From Actinoplanes missouriensis 431 (GTDB lineage: Bacteria; Actinomycetota; Actinomycetes; Mycobacteriales; Micromonosporaceae): a stretch of DNA of 64,000 nt. A model generated the notes under the pieces. That model was not told where the DNA came from and did not search any database. It was given only the letters and a program-made list of their open reading frames with translations. The translations under genes were made by a program, and so were the position numbers. The stretch lies in contig NC_017093.1 in the NCBI RefSeq assembly GCF_000284295.1, positions 3,782,001-3,846,000 of the forward strand, written 5' to 3'. Below are positions 42,157 to 51,850 of the stretch, in pieces; positions within the stretch are counted from its first letter, which is position 1; each line of letters begins with the position of its first letter.

Positions 42157-44169
42157 TCACCGTCGCACGGTGCAGGAGGTCACGGCTCTCGCGCGCGGGT
42201 TGCTCTCCGACCTGACCTCGACCGGCACCTTCGCCACACCCTTGACGTAGACCTCGACCGAAGCCGGCTGGCGCCCGGCCACCCCGACGACTTCCCGGGG
42301 CAGCACCGCTCCCGGCGCCGAGATCCGGAAGACGTCGGCGTCCCGGCCGGTGTTGCGGATCGGGATCGTGCACCGGGCCCAGCCGGACGGCCCGGGGCGG
42401 GCGCCGGCCGACGAGGCCCGCACACCGCGGGTGGACGGCCCGGCGCCGTCGAGCGAGCGCACCGCGACCTGGTACGAGAGCACCCCGTGCCGGTCCCGCT
42501 TCCGGTCGAGCACGTAGAAGTGCAGCCGGTTGGCCGTGTCCGTGTACTCGAACAGGCTGCCCGAGCCGGTGCCGGCGTGGAACAGCGCATCGGAGAGCTG
42601 CCGGTAGTCGCCGATGGTCATCTTCTGGGGTGTGCCGTCCGGCAGCACGAAATCGACCTTGTCGATGTCCTGCGGGTTGGCGTCGATGGTCCAGATGAAC
42701 GGCGCGGCGTCCGCGTCCTTCGTCTTGGCCAGCAGCACGCCGGAGTCCGGGGTGAACGAGTCGAAGCCCATCCGGTCGACGACCTCGAGGGTGTAGTTCT
42801 GGTACCCGCCGCCGTCGCAGTAGGGATCCGTCGCGGGGCTGCAGGCGGGGCTGCGGTCGCCGCCGTCCAGGGTCACGTTGATGCCGGCCAGCCGGCGCCC
42901 GCCGGGGTCGACCGCGCGCGCCGTCACCCGCGTCATCACGACGCCGGACTGGGCGAGCGCGTCGCGGGACAGTTTCAGCACCGCGTCGTCGTCGACGATG
43001 CCGAGCTTCATCTTGTTGCGCAGCATGTGCTGTGCGCCCATCGAGGCGCCCGCGGTTCCCGGGATCAGCCACCGGCTGTGCGGTCCGCCGGGTCCGTTGA
43101 AGGTGCCGCGGCTGAGCATCTCCCACGGTCCGCTGTAATCGCGGCGCGCCGGTACGCCGTACGGATTGTTGTAGTTGTCGCCGATCCCCAGGATGTGGCT
43201 GAACTCGTGCGCGTACGTCGACATGCCCGAGCTCTCCGCCTGCAGGGAACTGCCCTGGGTGGCGTTCGGCCAGATGTTCGCCGAGGCCTGCCACGACGTC
43301 CATTCGACGTATCGGGTCGCGTTCCAGTTCGGCAGTGCCGCGTCCGGCGGGCCGAACTCCTCGCTGACGTCCTCCTTGGTGGTGAACTTCATCTGGCCGA
43401 ACTCCTGCCAGGTCGCCGACTCGTCCTGGCCGGCCGAGAGGAAGAACACGAAGTCGTACGCGGCCGCCTCCTGCTCGCCGACCGCGGCGATCCAGGCCGC
43501 GCGGGCGTCGGCCCGCAGATCACGGCCGCACACGTCACCGGCCGGGCAGCCCAGGCCACGCTGCATGGAGTTCTCGATGCCGTACTCGTGACTCGCGTGC
43601 GGCATCTGGTAGACGCCGAACGCGCTCAGGTCGATCCCGAAGCGCCCGTTCGAGTCCTCCATCCAGTACTCGTGGATGGTGTGGCCCCGGTTGAGCGTCC
43701 CCGGCGTGTTCAGGAAGTCCCGGTAGAACGCCGGAACTTCGGAGCGATCCAGATTCTGTACGCCGGAAGGGTTGCCGTAGATCGTGGAGTTCGCCGGCTG
43801 GGTGACCACGAACGGCTGGTTGGGGTAGTCGACCAGCACCAGGGCGCCGTTGAAGGTGCGTTCCGAGCCGCGCACCGCTGGGTCGGCCCAGTCGGTGCCC
43901 GGCACGGCCCGATAATCGTCCCAGGTCATCGTGTCCGGCAGCTCGTAGCGCTGGGGGTCGATCGGCTGCGGCGCGCCGGCCGGGCCGCCGCCCAGGGCGA
44001 CCACCTCGTCGACCTGCCACGGCTGTGTCTGCGGCCAGTGCCGCATGCGCCACGGTGTGTCCGGATCCGCGCCGGGCGGCGCGGCGGTCGCCGGTACGGC
44101 GTTGAGGGCACCGCCCACCGCGAGCAGCGCTACGGACAGTGCCGAGAACAGCCGTCGACCCGTCGTCAT
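42157..44169 (-). CDS. Secreted M6-family metalloprotease
   Basis: A 670-residue exported zinc protease of the immune-inhibitor-A/M6 family. A signal peptide ends near ATAAPP. The catalytic motif is TYAHEFSHILGIGDNYNNPY (HEFSH, third ligand Asp or Glu downstream). Conserved segments such as FGIDLSAFGVYQMPHASHEY precede it, and the C-terminal region contains a beta-domain with an external repeat (CTIPIRNTGRDADVF). It probably degrades extracellular proteins. It is divergent from a CocE/X-Pro-type peptidase. Confidence 0.88.
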   Translation of the reverse strand: MTTGRRLFSALSVALLAVGGALNAVPATAAPPGADPDTPWRMRHWPQTQPWQVDEVVALGGGPAGAPQPIDPQRYELPDTMTWDDYRAVPGTDWADPAVRGSERTFNGALVLVDYPNQPFVVTQPANSTIYGNPSGVQNLDRSEVPAFYRDFLNTPGTLNRGHTIHEYWMEDSNGRFGIDLSAFGVYQMPHASHEYGIENSMQRGLGCPAGDVCGRDLRADARAAWIAAVGEQEAAAYDFVFFLSAGQDESATWQEFGQMKFTTKEDVSEEFGPPDAALPNWNATRYVEWTSWQASANIWPNATQGSSLQAESSGMSTYAHEFSHILGIGDNYNNPYGVPARRDYSGPWEMLSRGTFNGPGGPHSRWLIPGTAGASMGAQHMLRNKMKLGIVDDDAVLKLSRDALAQSGVVMTRVTARAVDPGGRRLAGINVTLDGGDRSPACSPATDPYCDGGGYQNYTLEVVDRMGFDSFTPDSGVLLAKTKDADAAPFIWTIDANPQDIDKVDFVLPDGTPQKMTIGDYRQLSDALFHAGTGSGSLFEYTDTANRLHFYVLDRKRDRHGVLSYQVAVRSLDGAGPSTRGVRASSAGARPGPSGWARCTIPIRNTGRDADVFRISAPGAVLPREVVGVAGRQPASVEVYVKGVAKVPVEVRSESNPRARAVTSCTVRR

Positions 44170-44287
44170 GGCGTCATCCTGGCAAATCTATCGACGCAGC
44201 TCAATGGTCAAAAACGTACTCCACAAAGGAAGGCAGGCAGGCTAGCGTCAGGAGCGGCAAAGATGCCGATCGATTCTTGGAGGTCGA

Positions 44288-46087
44288 GTGAGCCTACGCA
44301 GACGGACAACAGTCGTCGCCGGCGCGCTGATCACGGTTGTCACTCTCGCGGTGGGTGGCGCGGCGACCGCCGCCGTCGCCTCGCCGCCGGGTGCCCCGGC
44401 AGGCGTCACATACGAGGAGAACCCCCGCGTGCCGGAGGGCGCGGTGTGGACCGAGGCCTACTTCCCCTCCGCCGACAACAGCGGTGTCGAGCTCCACGCC
44501 GACGTGTTGCGGCCGGCCAACCTGTCCCCGCGCGCCAAGACACCGGTGATCCTCGCCGTCAGCTCGTACTTCAGCCATGCCGGTCAGACCGGCCCCGAGG
44601 GCTGGACCCGCACCGGCCCGTCCAACCGCTTCGCCGACTTCACCAGCGGCACCGGCCTCTTCGCCCGCGGCTACACCTACGTCATGGTCGACCTGCGCGG
44701 CTTCGGCGGGAGCACCGGCTGCCTCGACTGGGTCGGCCCGGGTGAGCAGGCGGACGTGAAGGCCGCGATCCGGTGGGCGGCGACGCAACCGTGGTCGACC
44801 GGCAGAGTGGGCATGTACGGCAAGTCGTACGACGCCGTCACCGGGCTGGTCGGCAACAACCTGCGCATGCCGGCGCTGAAAGCCGTCGTGGCTCAGGAAC
44901 CGGTGTGGGACATGTACAACTACCTGTTCAGCAACGGGGTTCCGCGGCCCAACGTGACAGGCACCCCGAACGCCTACAACAGCATCGCCACGATGGGGTC
45001 GCTGCCCGACGACACCGCCCGCTACCAGGCCAACGCGGCGTACGAGCAGAGCCACCCCGAGTGCCTCGCCGACAACCTCACCAACAACAACAATCCCGAC
45101 CCGGACTCGTCCTACTGGCGCGCCCGTAACCTCGCGGCCCAGGCCAGGGGTACGAACACCCCGCTCTTCGTCACCCAGGGCTTCATCGAGAACAACACCA
45201 AGCCCGAGGACATGCAGGAGTTCCTCGACAACCACCACGGTGTCGAGCGGGGCTGGCTGGGGCAGTGGGAGCACGTCCGCGGCAATGAGACGAACGAGCA
45301 GGGGCAGCTGCTGATGGGCCGCGCCGGATTCTTCGACGAGGTCATGCGCTTCTACGACCGCTTCCTGAAGGGCATCCGCCCGGCGGTGCACGACCCGGCC
45401 TACGCCATCGAGGACAACACCGGCGCCTGGCGGGCCCAGCCGACCTGGCCGATGCGGTCGTCATCGACCACGGCGAACCTGTCCGACGGAACCTACGTCG
45501 ACGACGGCATCGCCTCCACCCTGAAGGCCCCGGCCGGCCAGCAGTGGGACATGGAGCACTTCACCGATGCCGCCCCGCCCACCGGTCAACGCCTCGCGCC
45601 GATGACGGCGGCCGGCGACACGCACAGCTACTTCAGCTGGTCCACGCCCGTCGCGTCCCGGCTGCGGATCACCGGGACCCCGCAGGTCAGGCTGCGTGCA
45701 AGCGCGCCGGGCAACGTCATGGTACGGCTGTGGGACGTCGCCCCGGACGGGACCGCGGTGATGTTCGACGAGAACGTCGCGCTGATCGAACGAGCCGGCC
45801 GGGTGGCGTTCGACCTGAAGTCCACGGACTGGACCCTCGAGGCCGGCCACCAGCTGGGTGTCCAGACCGGAACGATCGGCAGCGGAAACTGGCGCGACAC
45901 CCCGAGCGGCAACACCATCGAGATCACCCGCGCGCGGCTGGATCTCGAGCTGCAGAACCCGCGGTTCGACGTGCCGACCCAGGGTGACCGGTCGCCGTTC
46001 CTCGACACCTACCTGAGGCAGTACACCCGCACACTCACCGCCGTCGGCGAGGGAACCTTCCCGCTCGCCTTGCGCCACCGGCACTGA
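44288..46087 (+). CDS. Secreted CocE/X-Pro dipeptidyl-peptidase-type serine hydrolase
   Basis: A 599-residue exported alpha/beta hydrolase. The signal peptide ends near AVASPPG, the nucleophile is GMYGKSYDAVTG, the strand VMVDLRGFGGSTGCLDWVG is typical of the S15/CocE family, and the C-terminal beta-sandwich (WSTPVASRLRITGTPQVRLR) is the X-Pro dipeptidyl-peptidase C-terminal domain. GGAGG lies four bases before the GTG start. It acts on peptides or esters outside the cell. A terminator-like hairpin follows the stop. Confidence 0.88.
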   Translation: MSLRRRTTVVAGALITVVTLAVGGAATAAVASPPGAPAGVTYEENPRVPEGAVWTEAYFPSADNSGVELHADVLRPANLSPRAKTPVILAVSSYFSHAGQTGPEGWTRTGPSNRFADFTSGTGLFARGYTYVMVDLRGFGGSTGCLDWVGPGEQADVKAAIRWAATQPWSTGRVGMYGKSYDAVTGLVGNNLRMPALKAVVAQEPVWDMYNYLFSNGVPRPNVTGTPNAYNSIATMGSLPDDTARYQANAAYEQSHPECLADNLTNNNNPDPDSSYWRARNLAAQARGTNTPLFVTQGFIENNTKPEDMQEFLDNHHGVERGWLGQWEHVRGNETNEQGQLLMGRAGFFDEVMRFYDRFLKGIRPAVHDPAYAIEDNTGAWRAQPTWPMRSSSTTANLSDGTYVDDGIASTLKAPAGQQWDMEHFTDAAPPTGQRLAPMTAAGDTHSYFSWSTPVASRLRITGTPQVRLRASAPGNVMVRLWDVAPDGTAVMFDENVALIERAGRVAFDLKSTDWTLEAGHQLGVQTGTIGSGNWRDTPSGNTIEITRARLDLELQNPRFDVPTQGDRSPFLDTYLRQYTRTLTAVGEGTFPLALRHRH

Positions 46088-46096
46088 CGAACCGGC

Positions 46097-46130
46097 GCCG
46101 GCGTGGGCTGCCCGTGCGGCCCACGCCGGC
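46097..46130 (+). terminator. Terminator-like hairpin without T-tract
   Basis: Perfect 12-bp stem GCCGGCGTGGGC/GCCCACGCCGGC with a 10-base loop, nine bases after the stop of the peptidase gene. Confidence 0.6.
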
Positions 46131-46132
46131 TG

Positions 46133-46520
46133 GCCAAGTCGCGGCATGAGTGGGGTCTGGACCTGGTACTGGTCCTGCGTTACCGCAAGGCGGTGACTTG
46201 CGGCTTCCACGTGCTCCTCGACGCCCTGGGGGAGCACGAGTCTCCCACCCGCCACGCGGTGCGCTTCGGCGAAGGCGCCGAGGAGACCGCCCGGCACATC
46301 CGGGAGGCTGGCGACGCCCGTACCGTGTGCCCTGGTCTTTCTATTCGCCGGACGCGGCGGAACTCCAGCAGATCCGGAAGCTCGCCGATGACCCGGCTGG
46401 CCTACCGCGCCGCCACCGGCAATCTGGTCAGGACCGGCAAGGCGAAACAGCGCGACCTCAACGATTTTCCCGGGTTCGTCTCAAGTGGGAAAGGTTCAAC
46501 GCCCTGGAGATCACCGCGGC
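46133..46520 (+). pseudogene. Decayed copy A of a small unknown gene
   Basis: A coding-like frame reads LVLVLRYRKAVTCGFHVLLD and LGEHESPTRHAVRFGEGAEE, then shifts at about 46330 and continues SFYSPDAAELQQIRKLADDP, ending with LKWERFNALEITAA. There is no start with a ribosome site and the frame change breaks it. A second, shorter copy lies at 48.8 kb on the other side of the DUF262 gene. Confidence 0.6.
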
Positions 46521-46644
46521 TGCATCTACGCCTGCGCGTACTAGCCCGAACTGCGCACATACCCCGAACCCCCTGCCAGGGCAGGATCTACTTAGCTCAG
46601 GTTGGTGGATCTCCAGACGGGCGACCTCTGCAGATGCCCTAACC

Positions 46645-48520
46645 TCAGGCCCGATAACTCTCCAGTCGATCAGTGGCCCAGACTTTATTGGTCAAGGCGA
46701 GCACTAAATCGATCCGCTCACCCAACTCGACATCGCCGAATTTTCGGTAAGGCTTGAACGGCAGCCCTTCACGGTCGGCAAAACCGATGAACTGAGGCTG
46801 ATGTTCATAGGTTGAGGCGGTAAGGCTAGCGGCGTAAAAATTCTGCTTGGCGTAGTGCGGAGCCTTGGCCTTGAATGGCTTGTCCTGGTAGCTTCGGTTG
46901 ACGTCGGCAGGAAGTAGTAGCAGGGCGCCCACATGATTGCGGTAGTCCCAGAAATCCTGTTCCTCTGGATATTCGTGCATATAAGGAGAGTAGTCGGCTG
47001 CCCAGATGTGCTCGATGTCGAACGGGTTCTTGACTCGCCGATTCACATAGTTTGCGAACTGCTCAGGTCTGCCGGAACCGACCTCGACATAAGAGGTTAT
47101 TCGGGCCAGTAAGTGAAAGATGTACCGGCGGGTGAATTGGTTTAAGAAGAGTCCTTCGATGCCGGTTCTGCCTCGAGATGGGCTGCCTTCGAAAGTGGCG
47201 TCGTCGTCATCCTCGAGACGCTCCTGAAGGATGTCGATCAGCTCATTCAAGGGTTTGTTGCGGATGTCCCTGCAAAGCACCCACATCGCGTAACTAACGT
47301 TCGAGTAAGAAACGCGAATGTAATTCACCACGCGGCGCATCAGCCAAATGTCGAGATACGTGGCCGTTGCCCCGATTTTTCGGTGAAGGATGTCGTCGTC
47401 GTCACCTGCGTTTAGGGGGGGCCAGAAGAACGGTATTCTGCCAAGTGAATTCATTGTGGGCGTTGTAGAAAATTGATTCGAGTCCGTCCGTGTACCGGCG
47501 GCCCGCATCCAAGATCCTTCGGTAGGCCCTTGCAAAGAAGGGGAATTCTTCCGTCATCAGGAGGAAGTTACTTTTATCGTCGCCCACTCCAACATGCGTC
47601 GCCCGGTCCCGAATCCACCGATGAAACGTTGTGCTAATTAGCTCCCAGTCCTTGTCGGATGCTCCCGCCTTGCGGTCACGGATGGTTTCTGCGTATTTTG
47701 CACGCAACCACGCCTTTATGAATGATGAATCACGCTCCGGATTTGGATCGGGCTCCCAAGAAGTAAGCTCATGTACGGTCTTTCGCCATACCCGATTCGC
47801 CACGGAGCGCCGATCTGGGTCATCGATTGGCGCGAGCAGGTAGGCCTTCAGCATGTCGACGGGGCTCAACGGTTTGCCGCGGTCATTCATCGTCTCGAAG
47901 ATGGCGTAGGCGTCTGTATCGTTCTCTGTGGTGATCTCGATGAGTCCAACATTGCGCAAGAGCCAATAGACGAAGTTCGGAAGCGCCTGTCCGAGTTCGT
48001 CACTCAACCCAGAAGATTGAATGTCTCCGTATCGATGGACGATAGTCTGTGTGGACTCGTCTTTGCCGTCCGGCGTATAGTCTTCACCGTTGAACAGTGC
48101 CTGGATGGCTGGCAGTCGGTCCTCAATCTTAAGATTGAAGTTCTGCTCACCCAGATCGTCCGAGAAAATTAGCGGCTCAATGGTCGTAAAAACGGACAAA
48201 TCACGCGCTTTAGTTTCGCGATAAAGGTAGATCAAAAGCAATGTGAGAGAAGTGACCCGCTGCTGGCCGTCGACGAGGAAGTCGGTGCTGCCTCGACGGG
48301 TGACGATAATCGAGCCAAGGAAGTAGGTGGGGTAACCGCTCACTGCGCGCGGGGGGTCACCGTCGCGGTAAGCGTTCTGGAACGCGCCTACAAGATCCGA
48401 CAAGAGTTCATCAATGTTGGGTTTGTCCCATTTATACTCGCGCTGGTAGTCATCGACCGAAAATGAACGACTTTGTAAAAGTTGAGTGATCGTCCGGTAG
48501 TAAGGGGTAGGCGAACCCAT
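46645..48520 (-). pseudogene. DUF262-DUF1524 (GmrSD/SspE-type) restriction-like gene, broken by one base
   Basis: Repaired, it is 624 residues. The N-terminal DUF262 domain carries VDDYQREYKWDK and FLVDGQQRVTSLTLL (the DGQQR nucleotide-binding motif). The C-terminal DUF1524 nuclease-like domain carries PFDIEHIWAADYS and DFWDYRNHVGALLLL (HNH-like His and Asn). At a C7 run on the coding strand (G7 at 47415-47421 on the plus strand) the frame shifts and stops after APPKRR; with six C it reads LLAPLNAGDDDDILHRKIG. Such proteins restrict modified or phosphorothioated phage DNA. Low GC and decayed duplicates on both sides suggest transfer. It is broken as sequenced. Confidence 0.8.
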
Positions 48521-48755
48521 TCACAGCCTCCAGCTCATGTCATGTCGAACGAATCTAGCTGATGAAGTCTCACCGGAGCGCCCGTGTCAAGCGATCGGAG
48601 TCGCCTCCGCCCGCACTCCGGCTTGCGCGGCGAGATGAGTCTTGCAACGACTTCATTCGCGTGAGTAACCGCGGCGTTTGGAGCGGCCAAGGTGGCTTGG
48701 CGCTGAAGTCATAGGATGGTGAAGCTCGTGGGGGCCATGCCTGCGGGCTCGGCGT

Positions 48756-48980
48756 GTGGTCCGCCGCGCCTGGCAGATCGCGGCATGGGTGGGCCCTGAG
48801 CTGGTCGTGGTGCTGCGCTACCGCAATGCCGTGACGTGTGGCTTCCATGTACTGCTCGGCACGTTGGGTGAGCATGAGACGCCAACTCTTCAGCGGGTTT
48901 CCGCCATGTGCCAGCGCTACTCCGGATGCCGGCACTCCGGGTGACGATCACGGCGCTCGACCGATTAGGAACCCTTGCGC
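48756..48980 (+). pseudogene. Decayed copy B of the same small unknown gene
   Basis: Reads ELVVVLRYRNAVTCGFHVLL and LGEHETPTLQRVSAM, matching copy A closely, then diverges or is deleted. Upstream DNA also aligns with copy A (CGCGGCATGxGTGGG). No start with a ribosome site is seen. It is best read as an internally deleted remnant. Confidence 0.6.
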
Positions 48981-49011
48981 GCTAACCCGAGCACCGCACG
49001 CTCCGGGGGCA

Positions 49012-50430
49012 TCACCCGCTGTGTGTGGACTTGAGGTGCGGAACGCGCCCCAAATTCACACCCTCGGTGCCTGCGCTCGGCAACGTTGCCAGCGCCGAGC
49101 CGGAAAGCTGTGGAGGCCGGGACGCGCCGCCCGACCAGATCGAGGCGTTCAGGGCGGCCCACGCCACCCCGAGCACCACCGCTGCCGCTGTCTCGCTGGT
49201 TCGGCTCCAGCCGAGGTAGATCCAGGATCCCGCGCAGAACACCACGATCGTCGCCGCGACGGTCCAGACCGTCACGTTCCACCGCCAGGGGAGGCCCCGG
49301 GCGACCAGCCACGCGAGCAGCCCCGCCGCCGCCGCGACCTGCGCCGTCTGACCGGCGGACATGGTGGCGAGGGCGACCGCCGCCGAGTCCAGCGGCAGCG
49401 CCCCGCCGAATTCCTCCGGTGTGGGAAAGACCAGCGTCTCCGCAGCCCGCCATCCCGGCGGGACCGTCATCGCCAGCACCACGGCGAGGATCACCGCGGG
49501 CAGCACCGGCCCGAACGCGCTGCCGAGGGAGCGCCATGTGACCGGGCGGCGCAGGGTGCGGATCAGGGACACCAGCACCGCGAGGGCGATCAGCACCTCG
49601 GGGACCAGCGTGGTCGCGGTCTCCAGCGCGAAGAGGTAGCCGTCCGATGTCCACTGACTGCGCATCCAGGCCGCTATCGCCTCGTCGGTCGCGGCCAGGC
49701 CGGAGAAACGGATCACGGCGGGGACGGCGACGACGAGCAGAACGGCGACGGCGATCAGGAATCCGAGGCTCAGCGATGCCATCGCCATGGGATGCGACCG
49801 GACGGCCGGAAAAGCACGGAACGGGGTTGATCTGCGGATGGTGACGGCTATCGCCCGTACCGGATCGGGGTTGTGACCCAGCCAGCGGCCCGCAAGCATC
49901 AGTCCGAGAATGAGCACCGTGAGCGCGGCGAGCGCGCCTGCCGCGCGCCCTGCGCGCGCCGCGAGAACGTCGTAGCTTGCGCCGGCGGCGTAGCTTGCGC
50001 CCACCATCCAGACAGCCCAGAGGCTTGCCGCCGGCGTGTGCCAGATCAAGAACCGATTGAGGGGTACGCCGTTACGCGCGGCCAATCGAGGCATGAGTGT
50101 TCTGGCTCCGACCACCCACTGACCGAAGAAGATCGCACGACCGCCATATCTTTCGAACAGTCGCTCGGCCCGTTCCGCATGTCGTCCCATGCCGATGAAG
50201 GAGCCGTGGTGGTACGCGAGGTTGCCACCGAGCAGAGCCGAACCGATCGCGACGAGCAGGGCGGGCACGGGGGAGACGACGCCGGCGTTGGCGAGCAGCC
50301 CCATCGCGATGAGCGCTGTCGCGGCCGGCAGGACGAGCCCGGCCAGCAATGCCGTTTCCAAGGTCACGAGCGCGGCGACCACCAGGTAGACCACGATCGG
50401 CGGAAGCCCCCCGAGCAAATCCTCGATCAT
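49012..50430 (-). CDS. DedA-like protein fused to a degenerate PAP2 domain
   Basis: A 472-residue membrane protein. Residues 1-195 are a DedA/VTT domain (LPAATALIAMGLLANAGVVS, then GQWVVGARTLMPRLAARNGV). Residues 215-460 form a PAP2-like six-helix domain whose catalytic residues are replaced: PSGH is LDSAA, and the SR-x5-H motif is SWIYLGWSRT. This second half is therefore unlikely to be a phosphatase. Intact DedA-PAP2 fusions are lipid-handling proteins; this one may transport or bind undecaprenyl phosphate or another lipid. The internal ATG is chosen since an ATG 20 codons upstream crowds the divergent gene. Confidence 0.75.
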   Translation of the reverse strand: MIEDLLGGLPPIVVYLVVAALVTLETALLAGLVLPAATALIAMGLLANAGVVSPVPALLVAIGSALLGGNLAYHHGSFIGMGRHAERAERLFERYGGRAIFFGQWVVGARTLMPRLAARNGVPLNRFLIWHTPAASLWAVWMVGASYAAGASYDVLAARAGRAAGALAALTVLILGLMLAGRWLGHNPDPVRAIAVTIRRSTPFRAFPAVRSHPMAMASLSLGFLIAVAVLLVVAVPAVIRFSGLAATDEAIAAWMRSQWTSDGYLFALETATTLVPEVLIALAVLVSLIRTLRRPVTWRSLGSAFGPVLPAVILAVVLAMTVPPGWRAAETLVFPTPEEFGGALPLDSAAVALATMSAGQTAQVAAAAGLLAWLVARGLPWRWNVTVWTVAATIVVFCAGSWIYLGWSRTSETAAAVVLGVAWAALNASIWSGGASRPPQLSGSALATLPSAGTEGVNLGRVPHLKSTHSG

Positions 50431-50510
50431 GAAACGACCGTAGGGGTTGGACTGCGGCGGGGGATCGGTGAAGCTCCTTAGGACATCCACCGATATCTGT
50501 AGGAGTGACG

Positions 50511-51278
50511 ATGCAGCCGACGTTGCGCCGCCTGGACGAACTCGCCACCTTCCTCGCTGACCGGGACGACACTCTCGCGGTGCTCGGGCTCGGCTCGGCG
50601 GGCGCCCAGCGGGCCCGGCTGGATGAGCACTCCGACCTGGACTTCTTCGTGGTCGTCGAGGACGACGCGCGGTGGCGGTACGTGGAACGGATCGACTGGC
50701 TGGAAGCGCCGTGTCCGCTTCTGTTCAGCTTCGCCCACGAGCGCAACGGCCGGAAGGCGCTGTACGAGGACGGCGTCTTCGTGGAGTACGTGGTGCTGAC
50801 CGCCGCCGAGCTGGCCCGGATCCCGTTCTGTGCGGCGCGGGTGGTGTGGCGGCGGGCGGACGTGCCGGCCGGGCTGGCCCAATCGGAGGCGCCGATGCCC
50901 CGCACGCCGTACGACACCGTCGATTTCCACCTCAACGAGGCGCTTACCAACCTCTATGTCGGTCTCCACCGTGAACTGCGCGGGGAACGGCTGAGCGCCT
51001 TCCGGTTCATCCAGTCGCACGCGGTGGACCGGGTCGTCTCGCTGATGCGGCTGAGCAGCGGGGAAGCGCCGTACCGGGATCCGTTCGACGTGACCCGGCG
51101 GGTGGAGCGCGCCTACCCGGCGGACGTGCTGCCGCTGGCCGCGATGGTCCCCGGATACGCGCACAACACGGCCGCCGCGCGGACCATCTTCGAATGGCTC
51201 GGGAAGCGTTATCCGGTGCACCCCGGAATCGGCGCGGCGATCACCGCACTACTGACCCGTTCGGGGGATTACTCCTGA
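50511..51278 (+). CDS. Nucleotidyltransferase-fold protein
   Basis: A 255-residue protein. The NTase core is LGLGSAGAQRARLDEHSDLD followed by FFVVVED (GSx..DxD). The rest is helical (FHLNEALTNLYVGLHRELRG), as in streptomycin-3-adenylyltransferase-like or MNT/HEPN-type proteins, but its target is unknown. AGGAG lies before this ATG; a GTG six bases earlier is too close to it. The divergent DedA-like gene starts about 80 bases away. A holin-like gene follows. Confidence 0.75.
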   Translation: MQPTLRRLDELATFLADRDDTLAVLGLGSAGAQRARLDEHSDLDFFVVVEDDARWRYVERIDWLEAPCPLLFSFAHERNGRKALYEDGVFVEYVVLTAAELARIPFCAARVVWRRADVPAGLAQSEAPMPRTPYDTVDFHLNEALTNLYVGLHRELRGERLSAFRFIQSHAVDRVVSLMRLSSGEAPYRDPFDVTRRVERAYPADVLPLAAMVPGYAHNTAAARTIFEWLGKRYPVHPGIGAAITALLTRSGDYS

Positions 51279-51304
51279 TCTTTGCAACGAGGACGGTCTA
51301 TGCC

Positions 51305-51850
51305 ATGGCGGATGTGGTTCCGAAATGGAGAGCGGTCGTCCTCGACTTCGTGGAGCGGGGCGGGTGGTCGGCCGGGCAGGTCTTCTTCGCGACGCTGCTG
51401 GCCGGCGGGATCGGCTCGGTCGCCGACCTGCCGTGGGCGGAGGCGCTCACTCTCGCGGTCAGCGCCTTCGTCTCGTCGGTGATCCTCACCGGCGTGCAGT
51501 ACCTGTCGAAGCAGACCAACCTGGCGTTCTGGCCGGATCTGATCGTCCGGCTGGCGAAGACGTTCCTCAGTTCGCTGTCGGCGTCGATCCTGGCCGGCGC
51601 GTTCGACGTGACCACGTTCGACTGGGAGACCGCCCTCAACGTGGCGTTCCTGGCGACGCTCGCCTCGCTCGGCAAGGGGCTGCTGGCCCGTGAGCCGGCC
51701 GCGCCGAACGGGCAGGTGCCGCCGGACGCGTCGCCGTCGACGCTGCCGACCGGCACCTACCGCGAGGCCGTCGATCACGCGCCGGCCCCGCCCACGATCG
51801 ACGCGACCAACCCGCCGGCGTCGGGGGGCTCCTCAGTACCCGATCGGTAG
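51305..51850 (+). CDS. Holin-like membrane protein (r1t type)
   Basis: A 181-residue protein with a hydrophobic domain of about 100 residues (WSAGQVFFATLLAGGIGSVA, then LAKTFLSSLSASILAGAFDV, then TALNVAFLATLASLGKGLLA) and a Pro-rich hydrophilic tail. The pattern resembles actinobacterial r1t-type holins, usually domesticated outside phages. No endolysin or phage gene is near, so a lysis role is not supported. The ATG used lies after GAGGAC and is preferred over an upstream in-frame ATG. The 3' end overlaps the convergent pobA by 18 bases. Confidence 0.5.
   Translation: MADVVPKWRAVVLDFVERGGWSAGQVFFATLLAGGIGSVADLPWAEALTLAVSAFVSSVILTGVQYLSKQTNLAFWPDLIVRLAKTFLSSLSASILAGAFDVTTFDWETALNVAFLATLASLGKGLLAREPAAPNGQVPPDASPSTLPTGTYREAVDHAPAPPTIDATNPPASGGSSVPDR

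Noticed and set aside
42487..44745. Plus-strand frame of about 750 codons opposite the M6 protease
   Set aside because: Antisense shadow; the minus strand has the HEFSH motif and a signal peptide, and the plus frame has neither a domain nor a ribosome site.
46645..48520. Two separate genes (DUF262 and DUF1524)
   Set aside because: The two frames meet at a homopolymer run and form one continuous protein after changing one base; no start codon with a ribosome site precedes the second part.
51305..51850. Prophage lysis cassette
   Set aside because: A holin-like protein alone, next to no endolysin, terminase or capsid genes, cannot support a prophage.
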